From positions 1 through 64,000 of the forward strand of contig NZ_JBEPNO010000022.1 of NCBI RefSeq assembly GCF_040546275.1: a stretch of 64,000 bases of DNA. The letters run 5' to 3'. The notes beneath the pieces were generated by a model. The model was not told the DNA's origin and did no database searches. It saw only the letters and a list, made by a program, of their open reading frames with translations. This DNA comes from Nakamurella sp040546275. GTDB lineage: Bacteria; Actinomycetota; Actinomycetes; Mycobacteriales; Nakamurellaceae. The translations under genes and the position numbers were made by a program. Of the stretch, positions 25,979 to 34,330 are shown piece after piece. Within the stretch, counting starts at the first letter, position 1. Each line of letters starts with the position of its first letter.

Positions 25979-27361
25979 TCAGTTGTGGACGTGCAGCGGT
26001 TTGCCTGCCATCGCCAGCATGGCCTCGCCGATGGCCTCGTACTGCGTCGGGTGCGCATGGACGAGCGGTGCGACGTCCTCCGGATGAGCCTCCCACCCGA
26101 CGATCATCTGGGCCTCGCCGATCAGGTCACCGACCCGGGCTCCGACCAGGTGGACGCCGATCACCGGACCGTTCTTGACGCGGATGGCCTTGACACCGCC
26201 CGCGGTCCGCAGGATCTGCGACTTGGGGTTGCCGCCGAGGTCGTACAGGAGCGTCTCGATGTTGTCGACGCCATGCACCTCGATGGCTTTGGCCTCGCTC
26301 AGGCCGACGGAGGCGATCTGCGGGTCCGAATAGGTGATCTTGGGGATCAGCGAGTCGGGGATGACGGCCGGGTTCATCCCGGCGATCTCCTCGGCGACGA
26401 ACATGCCGTGCTGGAATCCACGGTGGGCCAACTGCAGCCCTGGCACGATGTCGCCGACGGCGTAGACGTGCGGGAGGTTGGTCCGCAGCCGCTCGTCCGT
26501 CGGGACGAAGCCGCGGTCCATGTTGAGCCCGGCCTCCTCGAAACCGCAGCCGGCGGTGGCAGCGCCCCGACCCACCGCGACCAGCAGCAGGTCGGCGGAG
26601 AACGACTTGCCGTCCTCCAGGGTGACCGTCACACCGCTCTCGTCCTGCGTGACGCCGGCGAACCGGACGCCGGTGGAGAACGCGATCTTGCGCTTGCGGA
26701 AGGCGCGCTCGAACAGCTTCTGGGCCCATGGGTCCTCGGCCGGGACCAGGCTGGGCAGGGCTTCGATGATCGTCACCTTGGTACCGAAGGAGGCCCAGAC
26801 CGAGGCGAATTCGACGCCGATGACGCCGCCGCCGAGCACGATCGCCGACTCCGGGATCCACTCGAGACCGAGGGCCTGCTCGCTGGTGATCACTCGGCCC
26901 TCGATGGCCAGACCCGGTAGCGATCGGGAGTAGGAACCGGTGGCCAGCACCACGTCGGTGCCCAGGTAGCGGTCGTCGCCGACCACGACCGTGTTCGGCC
27001 CGACGAAGGTGCCCTTGCCGTCGACGACGGTGATGCCGCGGGACTTGATCAGCCCTTGTAGGCCCTTGTAGGCCTTGTTGACGATCCCGTCCTTGTACTT
27101 GAGCAGGCCTGGCACGTCCACCCCGTCGAAGGTGGTCCTCAGGCCGTAGGCGGCACCTTCACGGGCGTCGTCGGCGACCTCCGCGGCATGCAGCAGGGTT
27201 TTCGTCGGGACGCATCCACGGTGCAGGCACGTGCCGCCCAGCTTGTCCTTCTCGATCAGGACGACGGAGGATCCCAGCTCGGCTGCGCGCAGTGCTGCTG
27301 CATATCCGGCTGACCCTCCACCGAGTACGACCAGGTCGACGGTGGTGTCGGTCATTGACAA
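25979..27361 (-). CDS. lpdA: Dihydrolipoyl dehydrogenase (E3)
   Basis: E3 reoxidises dihydrolipoyl groups on E2 and passes electrons to NAD+ through FAD. The 460-residue product has the FAD-binding GGGSAG at 14-19, the redox pair Cys45 and Cys50 in GGTCLHRGCVPTK, an NAD-binding GGGVIGVEFAS, the second FAD motif YAVGDIVPG, and the C-terminal His-Glu segment HAHPTQYEAIGEA. It precedes the E2 gene by about 100 bases on the same strand, so the two are probably co-transcribed. Confidence 0.96.
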   Translation of the reverse strand: MSMTDTTVDLVVLGGGSAGYAAALRAAELGSSVVLIEKDKLGGTCLHRGCVPTKTLLHAAEVADDAREGAAYGLRTTFDGVDVPGLLKYKDGIVNKAYKGLQGLIKSRGITVVDGKGTFVGPNTVVVGDDRYLGTDVVLATGSYSRSLPGLAIEGRVITSEQALGLEWIPESAIVLGGGVIGVEFASVWASFGTKVTIIEALPSLVPAEDPWAQKLFERAFRKRKIAFSTGVRFAGVTQDESGVTVTLEDGKSFSADLLLVAVGRGAATAGCGFEEAGLNMDRGFVPTDERLRTNLPHVYAVGDIVPGLQLAHRGFQHGMFVAEEIAGMNPAVIPDSLIPKITYSDPQIASVGLSEAKAIEVHGVDNIETLLYDLGGNPKSQILRTAGGVKAIRVKNGPVIGVHLVGARVGDLIGEAQMIVGWEAHPEDVAPLVHAHPTQYEAIGEAMLAMAGKPLHVHN

Positions 27362-27655
27362 CGAACTCCTCGGGCTCTCGTGGAATCAACATCGGCGGCG
27401 CCGGCGTGATCGCGAGTGCGTCACGGCGCCGTCGGTGCGTTCTCCATCTTGACATCTGAAGCGGCCCCGGCGCGCCGCGGGTGCAGCTTGCGCAGCGCGG
27501 GTGCGACCGCACCCCACGCCGACACCTGTGAACCCGGCCCGTCGTTGACACGTCTTCCTCGACCTGATGGTCGACACTGTTGTCAACACGTCGGCCGGTG
27601 ACCATCGCGCCGCCATTCGCCGACGGCGTAACGCTCGCCGAGCTGGAGGAAGAAC

Positions 27656-28015
27656 ATGAGCTGGCTGTCCAGGAAGAAGCCCGGGCGGACGTCGGGTGAG
27701 GACAGCCCCCGCGCGCAGCGAAAGGCCGCGATCGAGTTCCTGACCGAGTGGACCTCGGCGCGCCGGGGAGTGGAGGCATACGTCGAGCCCAAGACCTCCG
27801 TCACCCCGGTGACGGTGCTGCTGGTCGCCCACGACGGCGAGTTCACCCGCAAGCCGGTCGATTCGCCGGACGCGGCCAAGAACTTCGCCCATGACCTGGA
27901 GATCCCGGTCTACGACGCGACCATCGTGGGCTACCCGCAGCGCATGCGCGACTACTCCCGCCGCCACAAGATCATGGAGGAGCGCGCCCAGCGCAAGTTC
28001 CTCGGCGACCTCTGA
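27656..28015 (+). CDS. Small conserved-looking protein of unknown function
   Basis: The 119-residue, basic protein starts at ATG 27656 with GGAGGAAG about five bases upstream, a strong ribosome site. It is rich in Arg/Lys at both ends, with a central strand-like segment VTPVTVLLVAHDGEFTRKPV and a following DLEIPVYDATIVGYPQRM. No signal peptide, membrane segment or known catalytic motif is seen. It diverges from lpdA across 294 bases in which no other feature was recognised. I do not recognise the family. Confidence 0.7.
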   Translation: MSWLSRKKPGRTSGEDSPRAQRKAAIEFLTEWTSARRGVEAYVEPKTSVTPVTVLLVAHDGEFTRKPVDSPDAAKNFAHDLEIPVYDATIVGYPQRMRDYSRRHKIMEERAQRKFLGDL

Positions 28016-28021
28016 CCCCCG

Positions 28022-28179
28022 CCCCCGCGCTCCACAACTTCGACGGCGCCCGCAGTGGATCAACCACGCCGGGCCCCCGCGCTTATCAACTTCGACGGCG
28101 CTCATGAAGTGGTCGATTTCTGTCACTTCCGCCACAAAACCGCGACGTTGATAAGCGCGGTAGAAGTTGATAAGCGCGG
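28022..28179. repeat. Intergenic repeat cluster with nested palindrome
   Basis: A motif running CCCCCGCGCT..., CAACTTCGACGGCGC occurs twice in direct orientation (28022-28050 and 28074-28103). The second copy's CCGCGCTTATCAACTTC (28077-28093) pairs perfectly over 17 bp with 28163-28179, and 14 bp of that arm recurs at 28147-28160. Inside lies GAAGTG (28106-28111) with CACTTC (28124-28129). The cluster fills the gap between the small gene and the pepA stop. Confidence 0.75.
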
Positions 28180-28208
28180 TGGGTCGGCGATGGGTCGGGA
28201 ACCCCCGG

Positions 28209-29678
28209 TCAGCCGGCTGTGCCTGCGACGTCGGCGATGACCGCCAGCAGGGTGCGCACGGGTACACCGGTACCGCCGGAACCTTGGTAGCCGTAGGGCT
28301 TTCCGGTGTTGAACGCCGGCCCCGCGACGTCCAGGTGGGCCCACGGCAGCCCCTCGGGCACGAAGCAGCTCAGGAAGTGACCGGCCACCAGCATCCCGCC
28401 GACCCGGTCCCAGTTGATGTTCTGCAGATCAGCGATCGACGAGTCGATGCTGTCGCGCAGCTCCTCGGGCAGCGGCATGGCCCAGCCGCCCTCGCCGACC
28501 TCGCGGGCCAGCTCGGCCACCCGGTCGCGCAGCGCCTCGGAGCCCATGACGGCCATCGTCCGGTTGCCGAGGGCCACCACCTGGGCGCCGGTGAGCGTCG
28601 AGGTCTCCAGCAGGAAGTCCGGCTTCTCCTGCGCAGCCCTGACGATCGCGTCGGCCAGCACGATGCGGCCCTCGGCGTCGGTGTTCAGGATGTGCACGGT
28701 CTTGCCGGGTTCGCCGTTCGCGCCGTAGTGCCGGATGACGTCACCCGGACGGTAGGACGAACCGGACGGCAGGTTTTCGGCGAGCGCCGCCCAGGCGGTG
28801 ACGGCGACGGGGAGCTCCAGGGCCGCAGCGGCGATGACGGTGGCCACCACGCAGGCGGCTCCGGACATATCGCTGGTCATGTTCTCCATGCCCTGCGCCG
28901 GCTTGATCGACAGCCCGCCCGAGTCGAACGTGATGCCCTTGCCGACCAGCGCCACCGATTTCGTGGCACCGGCGGGGGAGTAGGTGATCCGGACCAGGCG
29001 CGGCGGGCGGGTGGAGCCGGCGCCGACCGCGAGGATCCCGCCGTAGCCACCTTCGGCCAACTGCTTCTCATCGAGTACCTCGACGCTCAGACCAGCGGTC
29101 TCCGCGGCGGCGGTGGCCCGCTCGGCGAAGGCGGCCGGGTAGAGGTCGTTCGGTGCGGTGTTGATCAGGTCGCGCGCGAGCAGCACACCCTCGGCCGTCA
29201 CCACTGCCGATCGAAGCGTGGCCTTCGTGGCCTTGTCGTTGCGCTCGACGGTCAGCGCGATGGTCGCGACCGGCGCCTTGGCGGGCGTCTTGTAGCGATC
29301 GAACACGTACGCGCCCAACAGATGTCCCTGGGCGGCGGACGACAGGTCAAGCAGCCCGAGGGTCGAGGTCACCGAACTGCGGCCGGCCAGGGCTCGTGAC
29401 GTGGTCCCGGCGGCCTTGCGCAACACCTCGGCGTCGAACTTCTCCACCGGACCCAGCCCGACGACGGCCACGACGGCGGCGGCGACCGTGCCGTCGCCGG
29501 GGACCAGGGTCAGCTCGCCGGCCTTTCCGGACGCGCCGGTCAGCGCGGCGGCCGATACGGCTTCGGCGAAGATCTGGTCGACGGCGACCGGGCCGTCGGT
29601 GCCGGCGTACGCGCCGACGACCAGGACGTCGGACTTGGCCTCGAGCGGGTCGGTGGTGGTCAGGGAAAGCGCTGTCAT
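28209..29678 (-). CDS. pepA: Leucyl aminopeptidase (M17)
   Basis: This cytosolic metalloenzyme removes N-terminal residues from peptides. The 489-residue product shows the M17 signature NTDAEGRIVLAD, and metal ligands in VGKGITFDSGGLSIKP and MENMTSDMSGAA. ATG 29678 is preferred because AAGGAG lies nine bases upstream and the conserved N-terminal domain begins there; the open frame continues upstream without conserved sequence. It is divergent from gcvT, an arrangement close to that of mycobacteria. Confidence 0.95.
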   Translation of the reverse strand: MTALSLTTTDPLEAKSDVLVVGAYAGTDGPVAVDQIFAEAVSAAALTGASGKAGELTLVPGDGTVAAAVVAVVGLGPVEKFDAEVLRKAAGTTSRALAGRSSVTSTLGLLDLSSAAQGHLLGAYVFDRYKTPAKAPVATIALTVERNDKATKATLRSAVVTAEGVLLARDLINTAPNDLYPAAFAERATAAAETAGLSVEVLDEKQLAEGGYGGILAVGAGSTRPPRLVRITYSPAGATKSVALVGKGITFDSGGLSIKPAQGMENMTSDMSGAACVVATVIAAAALELPVAVTAWAALAENLPSGSSYRPGDVIRHYGANGEPGKTVHILNTDAEGRIVLADAIVRAAQEKPDFLLETSTLTGAQVVALGNRTMAVMGSEALRDRVAELAREVGEGGWAMPLPEELRDSIDSSIADLQNINWDRVGGMLVAGHFLSCFVPEGLPWAHLDVAGPAFNTGKPYGYQGSGGTGVPVRTLLAVIADVAGTAG

Positions 29679-29790
29679 GTGCTGCTGCTCCTTCATCGTG
29701 GGTCTGCCCAGCACGGTAGCCGCCGGTTGTCGGCCGGGGCGCAGCACCGTAGTCACCGCCTCACCGACCGGGGCACTACCGTCTTGAGTC

Positions 29791-30924
29791 ATGTCTGTTG
29801 ATTCCGCACCCGACCTGCTGCTGTCCCCGCTCCACGAGGCCCATGTCGAACTGGGCGCAACGATGGGAGCGTTCGGCGGGTGGGACATGCCCATCTCCTA
29901 CGCCGGAGCCGGAGTGGTCGCCGAGCACACCGCCGTTCGCGGGACGGTCGGCATCTTCGACGTCTCGCACCTGGGCAAGGCGTCGGTCACGGGAGCGGGT
30001 GCAGCTGGCTTCGTCAACAGCTGCCTGAGCGCGGACCTTGAGAAGATCGGCCCGGGTCAGGCGCAGTACACGTTGTGCTGCAACACCTCCGGTGGCGTCA
30101 TCGATGACCTGATCGCCTACCTGGTGAGCGAGGACGAGGTCTTCCTGGTGCCCAACGCGGCCAACACTGCCGACGTGGTCGCCGCCCTGACGCAGGCCGC
30201 GCCGGCCGGGATCGAGGTGCGGAACCTCCACCGCGATTTCGGCGTGATCGCGGTCCAGGGCCCGCTCGCCGGCGAGGTGGTGGCGGCCCTCGGCCTGCCC
30301 ACCGACCTGGAATACATGGCGTGGGCCGACGGTGGTTGGTCGGACGGCGGTGGGCTTCCGGTCAAGGTCCGGGTCTGCCGGACGGGCTACAGCGGTGAGT
30401 ACGGGTTCGAACTGCTGCCGCCCTGGGGTGCGGCCCGCGGTCTGTGGGACAGGCTGGTGGCAGAGGCCGCCGCACGGAGTGGCCGACCGGCCGGTCTTGG
30501 TGCCCGCGACACCCTGCGGACCGAGATGGGCTATCCGCTGCACGGACAGGATCTGGGTCCTTCGATCAGTCCGGTGCAGGCCGGATCCGGCTGGGCCGTC
30601 GGCTGGAAGAAGTCGGCGTTCTTCGGCCGCGACGCGCTGCTCGCCGAGAAGCAGGAGGGCCCGATGCGAAGGCTCCGTGGTCTGGAGGCGCTGGATCGCG
30701 GGGTGCTGCGTCCACATCTGCAGGTCATCGGGGCTGATGGCACGGCGATCGGTGAGACCACGTCCGGAACGTTCTCGCCGACGTTGGGCAAGGGCATCGG
30801 TCTCGCGCTGATCGACACGGCGGCCGGCATCCAGGACGGCGACCAGATCGCGGTCGACGTCCGTGGCCGGTCGTTGCGGGTGCGGGTGGTCAAGCCGCCG
30901 TTCGTGCCGTCGCACGTGAGGTAG
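29791..30924 (+). CDS. gcvT: Aminomethyltransferase GcvT, T-protein of glycine cleavage
   Basis: GcvT transfers the aminomethyl group of lipoyl-H-protein to tetrahydrofolate, releasing ammonia. The 377-residue product has the N-terminal GAFGGWDMPISY, the FDVSHLGK segment, CRTGYSGEYGFEL and RDTLRTEMGYPLHG, all typical. The gcvH and gcvP genes are not nearby. The start is ATG 29791. No glycine riboswitch-like sequence was seen in the 112 bases before it. The H-protein would need the lipoyl groups made by LipB/LipA, encoded later in the window. Confidence 0.94.
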   Translation: MSVDSAPDLLLSPLHEAHVELGATMGAFGGWDMPISYAGAGVVAEHTAVRGTVGIFDVSHLGKASVTGAGAAGFVNSCLSADLEKIGPGQAQYTLCCNTSGGVIDDLIAYLVSEDEVFLVPNAANTADVVAALTQAAPAGIEVRNLHRDFGVIAVQGPLAGEVVAALGLPTDLEYMAWADGGWSDGGGLPVKVRVCRTGYSGEYGFELLPPWGAARGLWDRLVAEAAARSGRPAGLGARDTLRTEMGYPLHGQDLGPSISPVQAGSGWAVGWKKSAFFGRDALLAEKQEGPMRRLRGLEALDRGVLRPHLQVIGADGTAIGETTSGTFSPTLGKGIGLALIDTAAGIQDGDQIAVDVRGRSLRVRVVKPPFVPSHVR

Positions 30925-31005
30925 ACCCTGCGCGCGTGAGATGGCACGGGTCGCCCCGGTGAATCTCGGATGCATCTGGGACTGGTGCCACGCTACGTTC
31001 GCCGG

Positions 31006-31536
31006 ATGACCGAACCCCTTCTCTCGACCGCTGACGAACGCATCAACCCGCCGTTCACCGGGTCCGAAAGAGCGCAGCTGGAGGCGTGGCTGGAGGTCCA
31101 CCGAGCGACGCTGCTGTTCAAATGCGGTGGGCTGAACAGCAATCAGCTCAAGCTGCGGTCCGTACCGCCCTCGGCGCTGAGCCTGCTGGGACTGGTGCGC
31201 CACATGGCCGAGGTGGAGCGGAACTGGTTCCGTCGAGTGCTGGGTGGCCAGGACGCACCTAGTCTCTACTGCACCGAGGAACATCCGGACGGTGACTTCG
31301 ACCTGGTCGAGAATGCCTCCGCAGTCGATGATCTCGTCACCTACCGGGCGGAGGTCGACGAAGCACGCACGCTCGCGTCACGGTCGTCGGACCTGGGTGG
31401 TGTCGGAGCGGGCAAACGGCGCGGGCAGGATGTCTCGCTCCGCTGGATCTACATCCACATGATCGAGGAGTACGCCCGCCACAACGGCCACGCCGACCTG
31501 CTCCGGGAGTGCGTTGACGGCACCGTCGGGGAGTGA
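31006..31536 (+). CDS. DinB/DUF664 family protein
   Basis: The 176-residue product resembles the DUF664 branch of the DinB-like four-helix bundle: ERAQLEAWLEVHRATL at the start, LLGLVRHMAEVERNWFRRV with a likely metal-ligand His, and a C-terminal WIYIHMIEEYARHNGHADLLRE carrying two further His residues. The three His in these positions are usual for metal-binding DinB proteins, some of which are thiol-dependent transferases. ATG 31006 starts directly before the conserved part. Confidence 0.88.
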   Translation: MTEPLLSTADERINPPFTGSERAQLEAWLEVHRATLLFKCGGLNSNQLKLRSVPPSALSLLGLVRHMAEVERNWFRRVLGGQDAPSLYCTEEHPDGDFDLVENASAVDDLVTYRAEVDEARTLASRSSDLGGVGAGKRRGQDVSLRWIYIHMIEEYARHNGHADLLRECVDGTVGE

Positions 31537-31599
31537 GCGCAGTTGCCCAGCGAGTCGAGTGGGGTACGGCGGTACTCGAATTGCGGTGCTGGGTCGGGG

Positions 31600-32438
31600 C
31601 TGCCGAACGAGATCGGACACCGGAGCCGAGACAGCCTGCAGCGGGGCGATGTCGACATCCACCCCGGCGGCATTGATGGCTCCGATGTTCAGCGCCACCT
31701 CGGTCTGGTGCTGCGCGGCGGCCGGCAGCACCGCGGTGCTGGCGATCTCGAGGGTCGAGCGGGCCTCGACGCCGATGCTGCGCGTGTCCTGCTCCAGTCC
31801 GATCTCCTACGGGCTGTGCATCTCGCGGTGTGAGAAGACGCTGTACTTCTCGAACAGCGCCATCGCCTCGTCGGTGATCAGCTCCGGCAGCGCGGCGATC
31901 GTGCTGCGCAGGTTCTCCAGGCCGCGCGCGGCGGCCTCTTCCTGCCATTCCGCGTCTTGCCGTTGGGGTTGTCCAGGATGTAGGCCGGGCTGGTCGTTCC
32001 GCTCTGCGGAAGCAGGGTCCCACCCGGTGTAGCCGCGGGCCTCGAAGGTGTTGCGCAGACCGCCGTTGGGGAAGCTCGACCCGTCCGGTTCACCCTGGAT
32101 CAGGGTCTTGGAGGCGAACTCGGCGAGCGAGAGTCCGCCGCCGGCCGGCTCGAAGAAGCTGTCGTGCTTCTCGGCCGTCAGACCGGTCAGCGGGTAGACG
32201 ACGTGGGAGTAGTGGGTACACCCCTTCTCCATCGCCCAGTCCTTCATGGCGGAGGCGACCGAGTCGGCCACCATCTGGTCCAGCTTGGCCGAATGTTCCA
32301 TGGTGGCGATCAGGGACTTGTAGACGAGCTTGGGCAGGCGCCTCTGCATCACCGACAGGCTGAAGACGTTCTCGAGTCCGGATGGAACCCGACCTGGAAA
32401 ACGTAGGGATGCGCCGTATCCGCGTGTTTCCGTTCCAT
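31600..32438 (-). pseudogene. Decayed type III glutamine synthetase (GlnN-like)
   Basis: Intact type III enzymes are about 700 residues. Here an N-terminal block is clear: QRRLPKLVYKSL, GLTAEKHDSFFEP, LIQGEPDGSSFPNGG, FEARGYTGWDP. It then shifts frame (TSPAYILDNPNGKT is in another frame), loses several hundred residues, and resumes with ALPELITDEAMALFEKYSVFSHREMHS. A TAG at 31807-31809 stands where Tyr is expected; the same frame then continues as EIGLEQDTRSIGVEARSTLEIAS and LPAAAQHQTEVALNIGAINAAGV. The end is also missing. A probable original start is ATG 32438, separated by one further frameshift. The gene cannot make an active enzyme. Confidence 0.85.
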
Positions 32439-32591
32439 GAACCCTGCGATCAGGACAGAACCGACACGAAGGTCTGCCGGCATGGTGCCGGGTCGCGGGT
32501 AGGTGGCACGGGGTCGCAGGTCGGTCGTCTCGCCCGCAGTAGGCCGACGGGTGGATAGTCGGACGTCCGATGGTCGTAGTAGATTCTGGCT

Positions 32592-33683
32592 ATGACGAGC
32601 GCCTTCTCCCGGACCACCAACCCATCGCCGGTGTCGGAAGAGCGTCGCGCCGAGATTCTCTCCGCACCGGGATTCGGGAAGTACTTCACCGACCACATGG
32701 TCGTCATCGACTACGACAACGGCGCCTGGCACGACCCGAGAGTCGTTCCCTACGGCCCGTTCTCGCTCGATCCGGCGACGATGGTGCTGCACTACGCGCA
32801 GGAGATCTTCGAAGGGCTCAAGGGCTACGCCCAGCCCGACGGGTCGGTGGCGACCTTCCGGCCGTACGCCAACGCGGCCCGGCTGAACCGCTCGGCCGAC
32901 CGATTGGGCATGCCGCAGCTGCCCGAGGACGTCTTCGTCGACTCGCTCCGGGAGCTCACCGCTGCCGATCGTGGGTGGGTGCCGACGGGCGACGAGGCCT
33001 CCCTGTACTTCCGGCCTTTCATGTTCGCCGCCGAGGTTGGTCTGGGGGTGCGCCCGGCGAACAAGTACGTCTACTCGGTGATCGCGTCGCCGGCCGGCGC
33101 CTACTTCTCCGGCGGAATCAAGCCGGTCAGCGTGTGGTGGTCGACGGAGTACGTCCGAGCGGCTCCGGGCGGGATGGGCTTCGCCAAGACCGGCGGCAAC
33201 TACGCCGCATCGCTGGCGGCCCAGGCTCAGGCCGCTGACCAGGGCTGCGACCAGGTCGTCTGGCTCGACGCCGTGGAGCGGCGGTGGGTCGAGGAGATGG
33301 GCGGGATGAACCTGTTCTTCGTCTTCGGGGCCGGTCCTGACGCCGAGGTGGTCACTCCTGAGCTGTCGGGCTCCCTGCTGCCCGGTGTCACTCGCGATTC
33401 GCTGCTGCAACTGGCGCGTGACCGCGGCTACCGGACGTCCGAACGACGGGTCTCCACCGACGAGTGGGCCAAAAAGGTCGACTCCGAGGAGCTCACCGAG
33501 GTGTTCGCGTGTGGGACCGCCGCCGTCATCACACCGGTCGGCTCCGTCAAGCACGCCGAGGGCGGATTCGACATCGGCGGTGGTCTGCCCGGCCCGATCA
33601 CCATGGAGCTCCGCGAGGCCCTGACCGGCCTCCAGCGCGGTGCCCTACCCGACCCCCACGGCTGGATGCTCCCGCTCGCCTGA
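32592..33683 (+). CDS. ilvE: Branched-chain amino acid aminotransferase
   Basis: IlvE makes leucine, isoleucine and valine from their 2-oxo acids with PLP. The 363-residue product has the PLP-binding Lys199 in FAKTGGNYAAS, the class IV segments EIFEGLKGY and RPFMF, and the phosphate-binding CGTAAVITPVG near 306. Length and order match actinobacterial IlvE. The start is ATG 32592; no strong Shine-Dalgarno is visible. The neighbourhood of gcvT and pepA resembles that of mycobacterial ilvE. Confidence 0.95.
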   Translation: MTSAFSRTTNPSPVSEERRAEILSAPGFGKYFTDHMVVIDYDNGAWHDPRVVPYGPFSLDPATMVLHYAQEIFEGLKGYAQPDGSVATFRPYANAARLNRSADRLGMPQLPEDVFVDSLRELTAADRGWVPTGDEASLYFRPFMFAAEVGLGVRPANKYVYSVIASPAGAYFSGGIKPVSVWWSTEYVRAAPGGMGFAKTGGNYAASLAAQAQAADQGCDQVVWLDAVERRWVEEMGGMNLFFVFGAGPDAEVVTPELSGSLLPGVTRDSLLQLARDRGYRTSERRVSTDEWAKKVDSEELTEVFACGTAAVITPVGSVKHAEGGFDIGGGLPGPITMELREALTGLQRGALPDPHGWMLPLA

Positions 33684-33785
33684 GCAATGACCTGTCTCCG
33701 GGCCTGACGCCACGGCGCTTCAGACCGGGCCCCTGTGCGCAGTTTGGCCGGGCCGCCTCCGGCTGGATCAGTCGGCCCGCCCCTT

Positions 33786-33865
33786 GCGCATACAGGACTG
33801 CTGCGCGCATACCGAACTGCCCGAAAGTCGGCTTTCTGGCACGATTTCGGGCTTCCTGTATGCGC
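33786..33865. repeat. Nested palindromic intergenic element, family B copy 1
   Basis: The outer arms GCGCATACAGG (33786-33796) and CCTGTATGCGC (33855-33865) pair perfectly. The inner arms GCCCGAAA (33819-33826) and TTTCGGGC (33845-33852) also pair perfectly. A related 81-bp copy lies at 43608-43688, with the same arms and compensating differences in the inner stem. The element lies between the ilvE stop and the shared terminator. Confidence 0.8.
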
Positions 33866-33896
33866 AGGGAAGTTCCTGCATGAATCCGGGCACGAC

Positions 33897-33935
33897 AAAA
33901 GGCGGCGGAACCCCGATAGGGGTACCGCCGCCTTT
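33897..33935. terminator. Bidirectional terminator between ilvE and rpmB
   Basis: AAAAGGCGGCGG(A)ACCCC and GGGGTACCGCCGCCTTT form a long GC-rich stem with a short GATA loop, flanked by A-runs and T-runs on the respective sides. On the minus strand it ends 21 bases after the rpmB stop with TTTT. It can serve both convergent genes. Confidence 0.85.
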
Positions 33936-33956
33936 CGAGCGTCTGGTGGGGCGAGA

Positions 33957-34148
33957 CTAGCCGCGGACGACCTTGCCGGCCTTCAGGCAGGAGGTGCAGG
34001 CGTTGACGCGCTTGACGGTGCCCGGGGCGACCTGGGCGCGGACGGCCTGGATGTTCGGGTTCCAGCGACGGTGGGTCCGACGGTGCGAGTGAGAAACACT
34101 CATCCCGAAGCCCGGGCCCTTGCCACAGACATCACACACGGCAGCCAC
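33957..34148 (-). CDS. rpmB: 50S ribosomal protein L28
   Basis: This 63-residue L28 keeps both zinc-type Cys pairs (Cys5/Cys8 and Cys51/Cys54), so it is the C+ form; zinc-free L28 paralogs lack them. Other family marks are GPGFGMSVSHSHRRT and RRWNPNIQ. The start is GTG 34148. The gene lies next to the DAK-like gene and recG, as in mycobacteria. A strong terminator follows at 33897-33935. Confidence 0.97.
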   Translation of the reverse strand: MAAVCDVCGKGPGFGMSVSHSHRRTHRRWNPNIQAVRAQVAPGTVKRVNACTSCLKAGKVVRG

Positions 34149-34330
34149 GACGGCTCAACCCCTATCGAAGAATGCGATCCGGCCAGTCGACCGAACCAAA
34201 AGTTGCGAGTGGTAGGTGGAACCCGGGCTTCCGCTCCGGGCAACCCTCCAAGGATAGCCAGCGGCGGGCGCCAGGGCCAAATCGTCGTGTTGGCGTCACC
34301 CTCGGCGGCCCACGTCGGCAAGATGTGCTC

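Noticed and set aside
27362..27655. Feature in the lpdA to small-gene divergent gap
   Set aside because: No convincing promoter pair, hairpin or repeat stood out on reading.
29679..29790. Glycine riboswitch before gcvT
   Set aside because: The 112-base gap shows no paired glycine-aptamer core and is too short for the usual tandem form plus a platform.
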